Below the pieces are notes generated by a model, which saw only the letters and a program-made list of their open reading frames with translations, did no database searches and had not been told where the DNA came from. A DNA stretch of 64,000 nucleotides from G020350405 sp964513655 (GTDB taxonomy: Bacteria; Planctomycetota; Phycisphaerae; Sedimentisphaerales; Anaerobacaceae), in contig CAZENQ010000001.1 in the NCBI GenBank assembly GCA_964513655.1, positions 62,001 to 126,000 of the forward strand, written 5' to 3'. Both the position numbers and the translations under genes were made by a program. Shown in pieces: positions 1-8,468 of this stretch (position 1 is the stretch's first letter; the number at the start of each line of letters is the position of its first letter).

Positions 1-118
1 CAAAACCAAAAGCGGTCAGCACTATCAGATGCACGGCGATTGAAGTCATCCATGCCCAAAATGCCGCACCGTTGGTTCGGAAACCTGAAACCATCCTTTG
101 GTTCACAAATATAGCCAA
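1..118 (-). CDS. TonB-like energy transducer, N-terminal fragment (runs off the window)
   Basis: Only the first ~39 codons are in the window. A TTG start at 118 has a GGAG Shine-Dalgarno (125-128) six bases away; GTG (106) and ATG (94) in the same frame are worse placed. The fragment has a short polar lead and then one hydrophobic segment with the pattern AVHLIVLTAFGF. That resembles the single N-terminal membrane anchor of TonB/AlgP-type energy transducers. It lies 34 bases downstream of the L,D-transpeptidase stop in the same direction, so it is probably the next gene of that operon. The family call rests on the anchor alone and could be wrong. Confidence 0.45.
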   Translation of the reverse strand, partial: MAIFVNQRMVSGFRTNGAAFWAWMTSIAVHLIVLTAFGF

Positions 119-152
119 AAAACACTCCGTTATGCTTTTGCTTTAGCGAGCG

Positions 153-1169
153 TTACTCCACCACTTCAACTCGCGAATATCTCGGAACCAACAAATTATA
201 AACCAGTACTACGTCACCATTGAGCAGGCGAATACAACCTTGCGAACCTGCGGTGCCGATTTCTTCGGGGTTCTTCGTGCCGTGAATGGCAAAACCAGTC
301 CTGCCCACTGCCTCTCCCTTGACACCTTCCAGTCCTATCCACCTCGAACCCAAAGGATAATCGGGGTCCTCAGCTTCATATGTTTTGCCGGATATTGGGT
401 CGGTCCAGGTGGGCGATATCAACTTGCCATCGGACTTGACGGCCCAAAGCCCGATCGGTGTTTCCATATCCGGCTTGCCCAGACCTATTGGGAAACTCCG
501 CACAAAAGTATTCTGAAGATACAAATCCATTGTAAAGGTCGAACGATACACCCTGACATGGAACGGACCGTTAATGACTTTTATCGTCTCCCCCGCCTGC
601 AGGGCCTGCGGACGGGCAATTTTGTTAATCTGCAGGAGAATCTCGTACGGCACCTTAAATCGCCTGCCGATCATCCTAAGCTGATCGCCTTGCTCGACCT
701 TATAAGTACTGCAGAGCCTGTCCTGCGGGAAAACGGTCCTCGTAAACAGCCATTTATCAGCGAGCTCGGAGAGTTGCTTTTTAACAACGCTCTGTTGGTA
801 GCCGCTCATAGGCGTGGGTAAAATCTCGTTTAGTCTGTCACGTGCCTCGATAATTTTAGGCGGCTTTGTGTTGACCAGCGCCATGGCTTCAGCAACAAGT
901 TTTGCCACCTGGGAATTGGGCTCAGAAGTGGGCTCCGGTGCAACTTCCGACAAAATCGGTTCAGGTGCAAGCGGTTGCATTTTATCTGTTGCCTCACTTT
1001 CCATTGGGGTTTGAACAGTTTCGCCTTCGCCTTTATCTTTGCCGGAAGAACGATGACCATAAATAAAGGCAACCACGACAGCGATAATTAGCACTGCAGA
1101 GATGATATATATCCGCCTTTGATTCCGACTTCTCCGCCCCCTCATATGCCTAGCAAAATAACGCGCCAT
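153..1169 (-). CDS. LysM + YkuD L,D-transpeptidase, membrane-anchored
   Basis: 338 residues. A basic cytoplasmic tail and one membrane segment (about 21-41) are followed by a Glu/Pro-rich spacer, a LysM peptidoglycan-binding domain (about 155-200, beginning YKVEQGDQLRMIGRRF) and a YkuD catalytic domain to the C-terminus. The catalytic signature is visible as HGT at 296-298 and SQGCIRL with Cys312, the nucleophile that forms 3-3 peptidoglycan cross-links or attaches proteins to peptidoglycan. AAGGAG sits seven bases before the ATG. It begins one base after the cyclo-ligase stop, so the two are co-transcribed. The family call is firm; which reaction it catalyses is not known from sequence. Confidence 0.88.
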   Translation of the reverse strand: MARYFARHMRGRRSRNQRRIYIISAVLIIAVVVAFIYGHRSSGKDKGEGETVQTPMESEATDKMQPLAPEPILSEVAPEPTSEPNSQVAKLVAEAMALVNTKPPKIIEARDRLNEILPTPMSGYQQSVVKKQLSELADKWLFTRTVFPQDRLCSTYKVEQGDQLRMIGRRFKVPYEILLQINKIARPQALQAGETIKVINGPFHVRVYRSTFTMDLYLQNTFVRSFPIGLGKPDMETPIGLWAVKSDGKLISPTWTDPISGKTYEAEDPDYPLGSRWIGLEGVKGEAVGRTGFAIHGTKNPEEIGTAGSQGCIRLLNGDVVLVYNLLVPRYSRVEVVE

Positions 1170-1170
1170 T

Positions 1171-1752
1171 TTATTCTCCTTGTCGGTCGTTAAAATACAC
1201 TACTTCCTCATCCGTTACCAAAAAATCTACAGGAACATCTGTCTCAGCCATCGGCACTGAATCAACTATCTGCTCCGCAAAAGCAAAGCCACATCTGGGC
1301 GCTTTGAGTTCATCGTTTGCGAAAAATCTGTCGTAATATGAACCGCCCCGGCCAAGTCTATTGCCCTTCCTGTCAAATCCTAATGCCGGGGTAACCACCA
1401 AACCAATCTCCGCAAACGGCGTTGGTATGCCCGTTATCGGATTTCGAAGCCCGGAAGCTGAGGTTGAAAAGCCGGTCTCCAGCGAATTTATCTGCACCGG
1501 TATCATATGCCTTTGCTGCCAGGAAATCTTCGGCACCGCCACTACCTTGCCCAGCTGCCAGGCATGAAGTATCGCCTCGGAAGTATCCACCTCATGTGGA
1601 AGGGATAAATACATCATAATCGCTGATGCACTTTGAAATTGTGGCGTCGAAATCAAGTTCTGGCACGCCTTGTGGCTCTTGCCGCTCCTCTGCTCGTCGC
1701 TCATCTGGAGCAGGCGCTTCTGCAGTTCGCTGCGCAATTGTGCCTTGTCCAT
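1171..1752 (-). CDS. 5-formyltetrahydrofolate cyclo-ligase
   Basis: 193 residues, the usual length. The enzyme converts 5-formyl-THF to 5,10-methenyl-THF with ATP in the cytoplasm, salvaging a stored folate form. The conserved C-terminal loop is plain (GFDRKGNRLGRGGSYYDRF, about 124-142), as is the N-terminal basic ATP-binding helix. It starts four bases after the rarA stop with a GAGAG ribosome site inside the end of rarA. The pairing with rarA and a cell-wall transpeptidase looks like operon packing, not a shared pathway. Confidence 0.9.
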   Translation of the reverse strand: MDKAQLRSELQKRLLQMSDEQRSGKSHKACQNLISTPQFQSASAIMMYLSLPHEVDTSEAILHAWQLGKVVAVPKISWQQRHMIPVQINSLETGFSTSASGLRNPITGIPTPFAEIGLVVTPALGFDRKGNRLGRGGSYYDRFFANDELKAPRCGFAFAEQIVDSVPMAETDVPVDFLVTDEEVVYFNDRQGE

Positions 1753-1756
1753 TCGG

Positions 1757-3220
1757 TTATCTCTCTTTTCCAGTACTTTTCTCAGCAGATTTGTAATTTT
1801 GTATCAAGCTCTGCAACTTTTGTAAATAACGTCTAATATTTTTTTCGTAGCCGATTTCTTTTGGTTTGTAATATCTGCTCTTCATCCCGGCCGAAAGGTA
1901 CTCCTGCGGCACGAAGCCATTCTTAAAATTGTGCGGATACTTATAATCCGCTCCGTAACCCAACTTCTTAGCAGCGGGGTAATGGCTGTCCTTTAGATGT
2001 TTCGGCACAGGAATCGTTTTCTGCGATTTTACATCGTCAACCGCTCTCCAAATGGCTGAAGCCGTCGCATTCGACTTTGGTGCACAAGCAACATATATAG
2101 CCGCCTGTGCCAACGCCAGCTGCGCCTCCGGCAGGCCGACAAACTCAGATATCTGAACAGCCGCTGAAGCCAAAACAGTCGCCATCGGGTCGGCGTTTCC
2201 AACATCCTCAGCGGCACAAACTGCGATCCGACGAGCAATAAATCGCGTGTCCTCGCCGCCCGCTATCATCCGAGCAAGCCAGTAAACAGTAGCATCAGGG
2301 TCGCTGCCACGCATACTCTTCTGTAATGCGCTCGCCAAATCATAATGTGTATCACCCGTACCATTGTAGTCAATCGCCTTTTGTTGTATCGACTCTTTCG
2401 CAACTTCCAGATTAAATTTAATCCTTTCCTGGGTACCCAAACGCCCTTTCTTGCGCCTGAGGCGGGTTACCGTTTGACCTGTTTGACTTGCAGGTTCCCG
2501 GCCCTTCTTTTCTTGACGAACAGCCTGTGATAATACGCCCACCTCTAAAGCCGTCAGGGCCCTTCGCGCATCGCCGTCACTGGTCACGGACAAAAATTTC
2601 AGTGCCTGCTCGTCTGTCTCGATATCCAATTTACCAAGCCCTCTTTCGGCATCTGTAATTGCGGTTCTGAGTAATTGCAAGATATCCTGTTCCTCAAGCG
2701 GCTCAAAATGGAATACGGTACTTCGGGAAATCAATGGTGAATTAACTGAAAAAAATGGGTTTTCCGTAGTGGCACCTATCAGGACTAACACACCCTTTTC
2801 GACATCATCCAACAACACATCCTGCTGAGCACGATTGAAGCGGTGGATTTCGTCGATAAAGAGCACGGTCCTCTGGCTGCTGGCCGCGAGCCTGTCGGCA
2901 GCACCGGCAATTATCTCGCGAATATCCCTAACGCTGGCTGCCGGCGCACTAAGATAATGAAATTTTGCCTTTGTGTAATTCGCAATCACTGCTGCCAGTG
3001 ACGTCTTGCCCACGCCCGGCGGGCCGTAAAATATCAGACTTGTTAGCTTGTCCGCTTCGAGCATTCTGGTCAGCAGCTTACCCGGCCCGAGAAAGTGCCT
3101 TTGTCCAAGAAAATCATCGAGGTTTCTGGGCCTCATCCGAATCGCCAAGGGCGCCGCCGAGGCTATATTGGCCTGCTCAGACCGGCTAAACAACGTCTTA
3201 TCACTCTTGTCATCACGCAT
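1757..3220 (-). CDS. rarA: Replication-associated recombination protein A (RarA/MgsA AAA+ ATPase)
   Basis: 487 residues, slightly longer than the usual ~440. It has a Walker A (YGPPGVGKTSL, about 64-74), Walker B (LFIDEIHRFN) and sensor 1 (GATTENP), then the MgsA tetramerisation and C-terminal domains with the family pattern GSDPDATVYWLARMI. The family acts at stalled replication forks. The extra length includes a Lys/Arg-rich insertion (about residues 235-265) before the C-terminal domain. The start has no strong Shine-Dalgarno. It is the first gene of the minus-strand run and is divergent from the porin gene. Confidence 0.92.
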   Translation of the reverse strand: MRDDKSDKTLFSRSEQANIASAAPLAIRMRPRNLDDFLGQRHFLGPGKLLTRMLEADKLTSLIFYGPPGVGKTSLAAVIANYTKAKFHYLSAPAASVRDIREIIAGAADRLAASSQRTVLFIDEIHRFNRAQQDVLLDDVEKGVLVLIGATTENPFFSVNSPLISRSTVFHFEPLEEQDILQLLRTAITDAERGLGKLDIETDEQALKFLSVTSDGDARRALTALEVGVLSQAVRQEKKGREPASQTGQTVTRLRRKKGRLGTQERIKFNLEVAKESIQQKAIDYNGTGDTHYDLASALQKSMRGSDPDATVYWLARMIAGGEDTRFIARRIAVCAAEDVGNADPMATVLASAAVQISEFVGLPEAQLALAQAAIYVACAPKSNATASAIWRAVDDVKSQKTIPVPKHLKDSHYPAAKKLGYGADYKYPHNFKNGFVPQEYLSAGMKSRYYKPKEIGYEKNIRRYLQKLQSLIQNYKSAEKSTGKER

Positions 3221-3388
3221 CAGGTATCATTATATGCAGTATGCCCAAAAGTGTCGAAATCTATTTCTGAGGCCCTGTAACACAATATTTTGCCCCCTCT
3301 TTCCCGCACAGCCGAGCAAAAAAATTCTCAAAAAAAACTTTTTTTATTTGATTTACATCCATATGCCGATAAACTTTCTAAAGCACCC

Positions 3389-3415
3389 GGCAGAGGACGA
3401 TAACTGTCTTGTGCC
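3389..3415 (+). promoter_or_regulatory. Stem-loop in the 5' leader of the porin-like gene
   Basis: Ten-base arms GGCAGAGGAC (3389-3398) and GTCTTGTGCC (3406-3415) pair with one mismatch and one wobble around the loop GATAACT. A second possible closing pair, GCAC at 3383-3386 with GTGC at 3424-3427, would enclose it. It ends about 57 bases before the start of the porin-like CDS. The function is unknown; I could not match it to a riboswitch class. Confidence 0.35.
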
Positions 3416-3472
3416 ACACGGAAGTGCATATAGTTTGAGAAGTTTAAGTAAGGTATTTTTAAGGAGATGAGC

Positions 3473-4300
3473 ATGAACAAAAGAGGAATTTTAGTCAGTG
3501 TGGTGATTTTGTTGAGTGCAACCGGTCTTGTCAATGCCCAGGAGCCTGAGTTGCATGGAACTTTCGATTTTACCTACATGTCCAGCTACATCTGGCGAGG
3601 CTTCGATTACTACGCAGATGACCATAGCGCAATGCAAACCAGCCTCGACCTAAACCTCTATGACACCGGCCTCGGCGTAAAGGTTGGATACACAAGGGCT
3701 ATTAACGGAGGTTTCGAAAATTCACAGCGGATACACGTCGCCTTATATTACGGCAACGACCTTTTCGAAGGTGAACCTTACGCCACCAACTACACCACGG
3801 GCTGGGTCTATTACGGCTTCCCGGACGAACCCAGAGGTGGAAGCTCCACAGGCCAAGCTGCCGATATGCAGGAATGGTTTGTATCTCTCGCCTGGCCAAG
3901 TATTTGCCCGGCAGGTATCGTCCCAAGCTACACAATTCTTACTATGTGGTCGTCCGAGGGCAACTCCGCCGCCAGCGGAAATCACGGATGGGCCCATATC
4001 ATCGGCCTTGGTTATGACTGGATGATCCCGGGCCTGCTACCCGATACGCCGGAGCAAGCACTCCATCTCACCGCAGCAATGGTGTACAACGATGGCGTCG
4101 CTCCCGGCGTTGTCATAGGACCTGCAAGTGGAAGCGTAGACCATGACTGGTCGCACGCCGTTTTTGGTATCTCAACGGACTTTGCCCTTAGCGACAATCT
4201 TTCCTTCACTCCGGCCCTCTACTATCAATCATCATGGGAAGATACGGTCAATAGCGAAGACGAAACCTGGGTCACCCTGAGCATGAAGTACAGCTTCTAA
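3473..4300 (+). CDS. Porin-like outer-membrane beta-barrel (TorF/TIGR02001-like)
   Basis: 275 residues from the chosen ATG at 3473. AAGGAG (3461-3466) abuts the in-frame ATG at 3467 but is six bases from the one at 3473, so the latter is preferred. A signal peptide ends near NAQ/EPE. The mature part has alternating aromatic/polar strands, an early SSYIWRGF segment typical of the TIGR02001/TorF putative porin family, and a C-terminal Phe (MKYSF) as expected for BAM-assembled barrels. The likely role is an outer-membrane channel; the substrate is unknown. It is monocistronic, with its own structured leader and terminator, and divergent from rarA. Confidence 0.72.
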   Translation: MNKRGILVSVVILLSATGLVNAQEPELHGTFDFTYMSSYIWRGFDYYADDHSAMQTSLDLNLYDTGLGVKVGYTRAINGGFENSQRIHVALYYGNDLFEGEPYATNYTTGWVYYGFPDEPRGGSSTGQAADMQEWFVSLAWPSICPAGIVPSYTILTMWSSEGNSAASGNHGWAHIIGLGYDWMIPGLLPDTPEQALHLTAAMVYNDGVAPGVVIGPASGSVDHDWSHAVFGISTDFALSDNLSFTPALYYQSSWEDTVNSEDETWVTLSMKYSF

Positions 4301-4320
4301 GACTAGTAAGCCTTGTTGGC

Positions 4321-4356
4321 AAAAAGGCCGGCCTTGAAAGACCGGCCTTTTTATTT
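4321..4356 (+). terminator. Rho-independent terminator of the porin-like gene
   Basis: Perfect 11-base arms AAAAAGGCCGG (4321-4331) and CCGGCCTTTTT (4342-4352), then ATTTT. It lies 20 bases after the stop. The A-run on the left arm makes it usable in both directions, so it may also stop the convergent minus-strand transcript from the polyprenyl synthase gene. Confidence 0.85.
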
Positions 4357-4396
4357 TGGTTCACTACGTAAACGATGATAGCAGATGTGCCGGACG

Positions 4397-5413
4397 CTAC
4401 GAGATTACCGCTCTGTCAGCTACGAATCCGGCTATCTCAATCAAGGCATCCTTAGCATCGCTTTCTTTTAAATTAGCCAATGACCCAACCGCTTTGGTTG
4501 CAAACTCCCGAGCCCGGCTGTGTGCATATTCCAAACTACCATGAGACCTTAGCACCTCTACCAAGAGCTTTTTATTTTCTCCCCAGGCATTTAACTTACT
4601 CCTGAGATTTCTTTTTTCTCTCTCATCCACCGCGTCGAATAAACGTATTACAGCCAAGGTCAGCTTATTCTTGTCAACATCGCTGCCAAGCGTCTTGCCC
4701 GTTTTGCCTTCATCGCCGATTATATCGAGCAAATCATCGGTAATCTGAAACGCAATGCCGGTATTCAGGCCGAAATCAGACAAAGACCGGATCTGGACTT
4801 CACTTGCCCCAGCTAAAAGACCGCCAAGGTGGCAGCAGCTACTAAAAAGAGCGGCACTTTTTTCAGTGATTATGTCAATATATTCGGACTCGCTCAACTG
4901 CCAGTTCTGCTTTTGGACTATCTGCCTCAATTCACCCTCGCAGATTCGAGCAGCCGTAGCAGCAATTATCTTAGTGACCTGCGGCCTCAAGTCGGCACAC
5001 ATCTTGAAAACTCTGCTTAATAAAAAATCGCCCAGCAAAACAGCAGCTTCGTTCCCCCAGAGAGTGTTTACAGTAGGCACTCCCCGCCGCTTTTGGCCGT
5101 CATCTATAACATCATCGTGCAACAGCGTGGCATTATGGATTAACTCCAAAATAGCTGCAACGTGAATGTGCTCATCAGTGATTTGGCCGACAGCCTTACC
5201 AGCAAGCAACACGAGCCCGGGCCTAATCATCTTACCAGCACAGGAATTAAGGTACACGACCAGTCGGTTAATAGACTCATCCTGCCCCGGCGGAACCAAT
5301 TGCTCAGCGATGGACTCTTTGACCCGGCATAACTCATCATTGATAAGCCTAAAAGCCGAAATTCCGCTCCGTCGGAAACCGCCTGATGTGTCAGTATGTG
5401 CCGGTAACTGCAT
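4397..5413 (-). CDS. Polyprenyl diphosphate synthase (long chain)
   Basis: 338 residues. Trans-prenyltransferase with both Asp-rich motifs: LLHDDVIDDGQKRRG in the first third and FQITDDLLDIIGDE in the last third, plus the GKTLGSDVDKNKLT stretch. It adds isopentenyl units to an allylic diphosphate, giving the side chain of quinones (octa/hepta/nonaprenyl). Small residues just before the first motif fit a long-chain product; exact length cannot be read. It lies just downstream of ilvE in the same direction (42 bases), with no clear Shine-Dalgarno. Confidence 0.88.
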   Translation of the reverse strand: MQLPAHTDTSGGFRRSGISAFRLINDELCRVKESIAEQLVPPGQDESINRLVVYLNSCAGKMIRPGLVLLAGKAVGQITDEHIHVAAILELIHNATLLHDDVIDDGQKRRGVPTVNTLWGNEAAVLLGDFLLSRVFKMCADLRPQVTKIIAATAARICEGELRQIVQKQNWQLSESEYIDIITEKSAALFSSCCHLGGLLAGASEVQIRSLSDFGLNTGIAFQITDDLLDIIGDEGKTGKTLGSDVDKNKLTLAVIRLFDAVDEREKRNLRSKLNAWGENKKLLVEVLRSHGSLEYAHSRAREFATKAVGSLANLKESDAKDALIEIAGFVADRAVIS

Positions 5414-5455
5414 AGCGTCTTGGGCTCAGCGGCCGGTTTCTTCGTCCGCTACCTG

Positions 5456-6313
5456 CTACCCCTTTCCGTGGGCATATTCGAAGAATTTTTTTCTCAGCGT
5501 TTTCGTAATAGGCCCGGGCTTGCCATCACCGATAATCCTGCCGTCAATCTCAACGATGCCAATGACCTCGGCAGCCGTCCCCGTAAGGAATAGTTCATCG
5601 CAAACATATAAATCACATCTCGTTAGATTCTTTTCAACCACTTGGAGGTTTCCTTGTTTTGCTAGCTCGATAACGAGATTTCGCGTTATCCCCTCCAGCG
5701 CACCGGCCTGGACCGGCGGTGTATAAATCACGTCGTCTCTAACAATAAAAACATTGTCACCCGTTGCTTCAGCAACATATCCCTCGTGGTTATACATAAT
5801 CGCCTCAGGCACATCATTGTCCAGTGCCTCAATCTTGGCGAGAATATTATTTAAGTAGTTTAAGCTCTTGACCTGTGGCGGAACCGTCAGCGGATGATTG
5901 CGAACCGTCGTCGCACTGATTACCCTCATCCCTTTTTCGTAAAGCTCCTCCGGGTAAAGCTGAATGTTATCGGCTATGATAAATATCCTGCCATTCTCAC
6001 AGATGAAAGGGTTCAGCCCCAGAGTCCCAACTCCGCGCGTTACCACCAGCCGAATATAGCCGTCTATCACACTGTTGGCTCTCGTAGTTTCCTCAACGGC
6101 CTCGATAAGTTCCTTTTTGCCCATTGGGATATCAAGGCGAATCACCTTCGCCGATTCATAAAGCCGCTTAATGTGCGCTTCCAACTCAAATATCCTGCCG
6201 CTGTAAACACGAATACCCTCAAAGACCCCGTCGCCATAAAGCAGACCATGGTCTAAAACAGATATCTTTGCATCTGTCTCGTCAACGAGTCCATCGCCAA
6301 GCCAAATTTTCAT
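5456..6313 (-). CDS. ilvE: Branched-chain amino acid aminotransferase (class IV PLP)
   Basis: 285 residues, a fold-type IV PLP aminotransferase. It has the N-terminal pattern DHGLLYGDGVFEGIRVYSG, the PLP lysine in KSLNYLNNI and the C-terminal ELFLTGTAAEVIGI. The length and motifs fit IlvE, which transaminates Leu/Ile/Val; the related D-amino-acid aminotransferase and aminodeoxychorismate lyase are the alternatives. The loop TRGVGTLGLNP matches the short-form IlvE of archaea and deep bacteria. No other branched-chain biosynthesis gene is nearby. Confidence 0.85.
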   Translation of the reverse strand: MKIWLGDGLVDETDAKISVLDHGLLYGDGVFEGIRVYSGRIFELEAHIKRLYESAKVIRLDIPMGKKELIEAVEETTRANSVIDGYIRLVVTRGVGTLGLNPFICENGRIFIIADNIQLYPEELYEKGMRVISATTVRNHPLTVPPQVKSLNYLNNILAKIEALDNDVPEAIMYNHEGYVAEATGDNVFIVRDDVIYTPPVQAGALEGITRNLVIELAKQGNLQVVEKNLTRCDLYVCDELFLTGTAAEVIGIVEIDGRIIGDGKPGPITKTLRKKFFEYAHGKG

Positions 6314-6408
6314 CTGCCTGAATCTCCAAAGCCAAAGAACTACGTTACAATTAAAAGCCCAAAACTTCTGAATGCTACCCTGTAGCTTTTCTCCTCACGT
6401 TTCAGGGC

Positions 6409-7104
6409 TTACTTAATTTTGCCATCAGCCAAGGTTATCACGCGGCTGGCCTTTTGCGCGATTCTTTCGTCGTGGGTCACCATCACAATCGTCTGGCCGG
6501 CCCTATTTAATTCCTCAAAGACGTTTAGGATACCATTTCCCGTCGCAGAGTCAAGATTTCCTGTCGGCTCATCGGCCAAAAGCAGCCTCGGCTCATTCAT
6601 CAAGGCCCGGCAGATAGCCACCCTCTGTCTCTCGCCACCCGACAACTGATATGGCTTATGACTGGCTCGCTCACTCAAACCGAGAAGACCGAGTAATTCG
6701 CCGGCGCGTTTCTTCGCCCAAATCCGACTTCCGAGCCAGCCGATTACGCTCTTGCCCGCCATCGTCGGCAGGAAAACATTCTCCAGGACATTCAATTCGT
6801 CCAATAAATGATAAAACTGAAAGACAAAACCGACCATTTTGTTGCGGAATCTATTCAACTCACCGGACCTCATCCGTTTTAAATCCCGACCTTCAAACCT
6901 CACGACGCCTTTATCCGGTCTATCCAGCGCACCCAATATATGCAACAGCGTACTTTTGCCGCTGCCTGAGGCGCCGACCACCGCAATAAATTCATTTTTC
7001 TTTACGGCCAAGTCAACCCCCCTGAGCACGCTGACCTCCGTCGCACCCATCCGATAAGACTTGTGAAGTCCCTCAGCCTCTAACAGAAAATCGTCCTTGC
7101 TCAT
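6409..7104 (-). CDS. ABC transporter ATP-binding protein, LolD-like
   Basis: 231 residues. Walker A GASGSGKST, Q-loop in FVFQFYHLLDELNV, signature LSGGERQRVA, Walker B LLLADEPTGNLD and the switch His in TVMVTHDE. The NLD after the Walker B Glu and the RSGELNRFRNKMVGFVFQF stretch are typical of the LolD/MacB/FtsE class. Its ATG overlaps the upstream permease stop by four bases (ATGA), and two FtsX-type permeases precede it, so this is a LolCDE-type complex that would extract lipoproteins from the inner membrane. A MacB-like or peptide-export role is possible. Confidence 0.85.
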   Translation of the reverse strand: MSKDDFLLEAEGLHKSYRMGATEVSVLRGVDLAVKKNEFIAVVGASGSGKSTLLHILGALDRPDKGVVRFEGRDLKRMRSGELNRFRNKMVGFVFQFYHLLDELNVLENVFLPTMAGKSVIGWLGSRIWAKKRAGELLGLLGLSERASHKPYQLSGGERQRVAICRALMNEPRLLLADEPTGNLDSATGNGILNVFEELNRAGQTIVMVTHDERIAQKASRVITLADGKIK

Positions 7105-8459
7105 AATTGGCTCACCTGCAAAGTATCTACCGGCTCACATCTGGCCGCCTGCCAGCTCGGCACCGCCGCACCGACAAAACAGGCAAATATTGCCGAAAGC
7201 ATAATACCCGCCAGAACTTTTAAATCAATGGCGTTGGGAATATCTCCGATAGCATACAGCCTCCTGTCCCACAACTGAAACTCGAAATGCTCAAACAGCC
7301 AGTCTTCAATCTGATTTATATGCAACAAAAACTGCCATCCGCCCACCGCTCCTATAGCAGAGCCTATCACACCCACCAAAAAGGCAAACCCTAAAAACAA
7401 CGCAAGTACGCTGCCGCGAGAGACTCCAACGCTCTTCAATATCCCGATGTCCTTGCTCTTGTGACTTACAATCATATAAAAAACTACAAACACAACGAAG
7501 ACCGTTATAATTCCAATCATCCCAAAGATAACAATCATCATCGTCTGCTCTGTCTCCACTGCCGCCACGAACACCCGGCTGTAAGTCTTCCAGGTTTGAA
7601 CCCGCACATTCTCCAGCAGATTCGCACCACTGGCACCAGCCTTGCTCACTACGAACTCCTGCCACAATCCTGCTATCCTATCACGGCCCGTTTCCAATCT
7701 CACGCCGGGTTTAAACTTTATATGAATCCCATTCACCCGCTTACGCACCGTCCCCATCCCGCAAAGCATCTGCGCATCCTCAAAAGGCAAATAAATCCTG
7801 TTCCCATCGGCCCTGGCCAATCTACTGTGCGCAACATCACTGCAGTAGAAAGTCTTCGTATTGACCTCCCCCGCGCCGGCCTTCGCCAACGCACCTCTCG
7901 CAGTCAGAGGAAAACTTGTGATTTCAAACTTCGTCCTCGGAAGCTCTTCGGCGATTTTGTAGCCACCCTCCGAATCACGGTCAAACAAAACAGCCACACC
8001 GGGCACGCAGCCGACAAGATTCGGGTCATATCGCGGCGTAAACACATTCCCTACATTGCCCTTATCATATTCAAGCCATTCACTAAACCCTGTTACACGA
8101 CTATGTGCAGTTGGCTCAACACCCATAATCTCTACACCCCGGTCACTTCGCTGTCTTCCGCCATACTGATAATCTACAATGGCGTAACTTTTTATCACTG
8201 GGGCGACGGCTTCCACGAAATCTTCAGCTTCAAGTATCTTTACAAACTGCTCATAGTACCCAAATCCCACCATCGACTTGCTGCTGACCACACAGTCGCC
8301 AACAGCGCGGTGCATATTTCTTTTGAACTCAGCCGTCAGCCCCGAGAGAACCGTAATTACAACGAAAACCACAAATACACACAGTGCCGTCGCGGCAACT
8401 GAAAAACAACTTATCCGCCTTCTGACCAAATACCGAATTGCCAAAATGACTTTATACAT
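7101..8459 (-). CDS. ABC transporter permease, FtsX/LolC-E family (second permease)
   Basis: 452 residues. The typical MacB/LolC topology is visible: one N-terminal membrane segment (about 15-45), a large periplasmic domain, then three C-terminal segments (about 305-345, 355-385 and 415-440). The conserved cytoplasmic stretch SHKSKDIGILKSVGVSRGSV lies between segments two and three. It is encoded ten bases after its homologue and overlaps the ATPase gene. The two permeases differ clearly in sequence, which suggests a LolC/LolE-like heterodimer. Confidence 0.82.
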   Translation of the reverse strand: MYKVILAIRYLVRRRISCFSVAATALCVFVVFVVITVLSGLTAEFKRNMHRAVGDCVVSSKSMVGFGYYEQFVKILEAEDFVEAVAPVIKSYAIVDYQYGGRQRSDRGVEIMGVEPTAHSRVTGFSEWLEYDKGNVGNVFTPRYDPNLVGCVPGVAVLFDRDSEGGYKIAEELPRTKFEITSFPLTARGALAKAGAGEVNTKTFYCSDVAHSRLARADGNRIYLPFEDAQMLCGMGTVRKRVNGIHIKFKPGVRLETGRDRIAGLWQEFVVSKAGASGANLLENVRVQTWKTYSRVFVAAVETEQTMMIVIFGMIGIITVFVVFVVFYMIVSHKSKDIGILKSVGVSRGSVLALFLGFAFLVGVIGSAIGAVGGWQFLLHINQIEDWLFEHFEFQLWDRRLYAIGDIPNAIDLKVLAGIMLSAIFACFVGAAVPSWQAARCEPVDTLQVSQL

Positions 8460-8468
8460 ATCCGTCGA

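Noticed and set aside
2400..2520. Possible frameshift in rarA at the basic insertion
   Set aside because: The frame is continuous and both flanking domains are intact, so it is simply an insertion.
7461..8402. Long plus-strand frame of 313 codons
   Set aside because: Antisense to the FtsX-type permease, which has clear family motifs; composition (His/Tyr/Asn-rich) is that of a shadow frame. The same holds for 9325-10149, 13878-14540 and 44194-44934.
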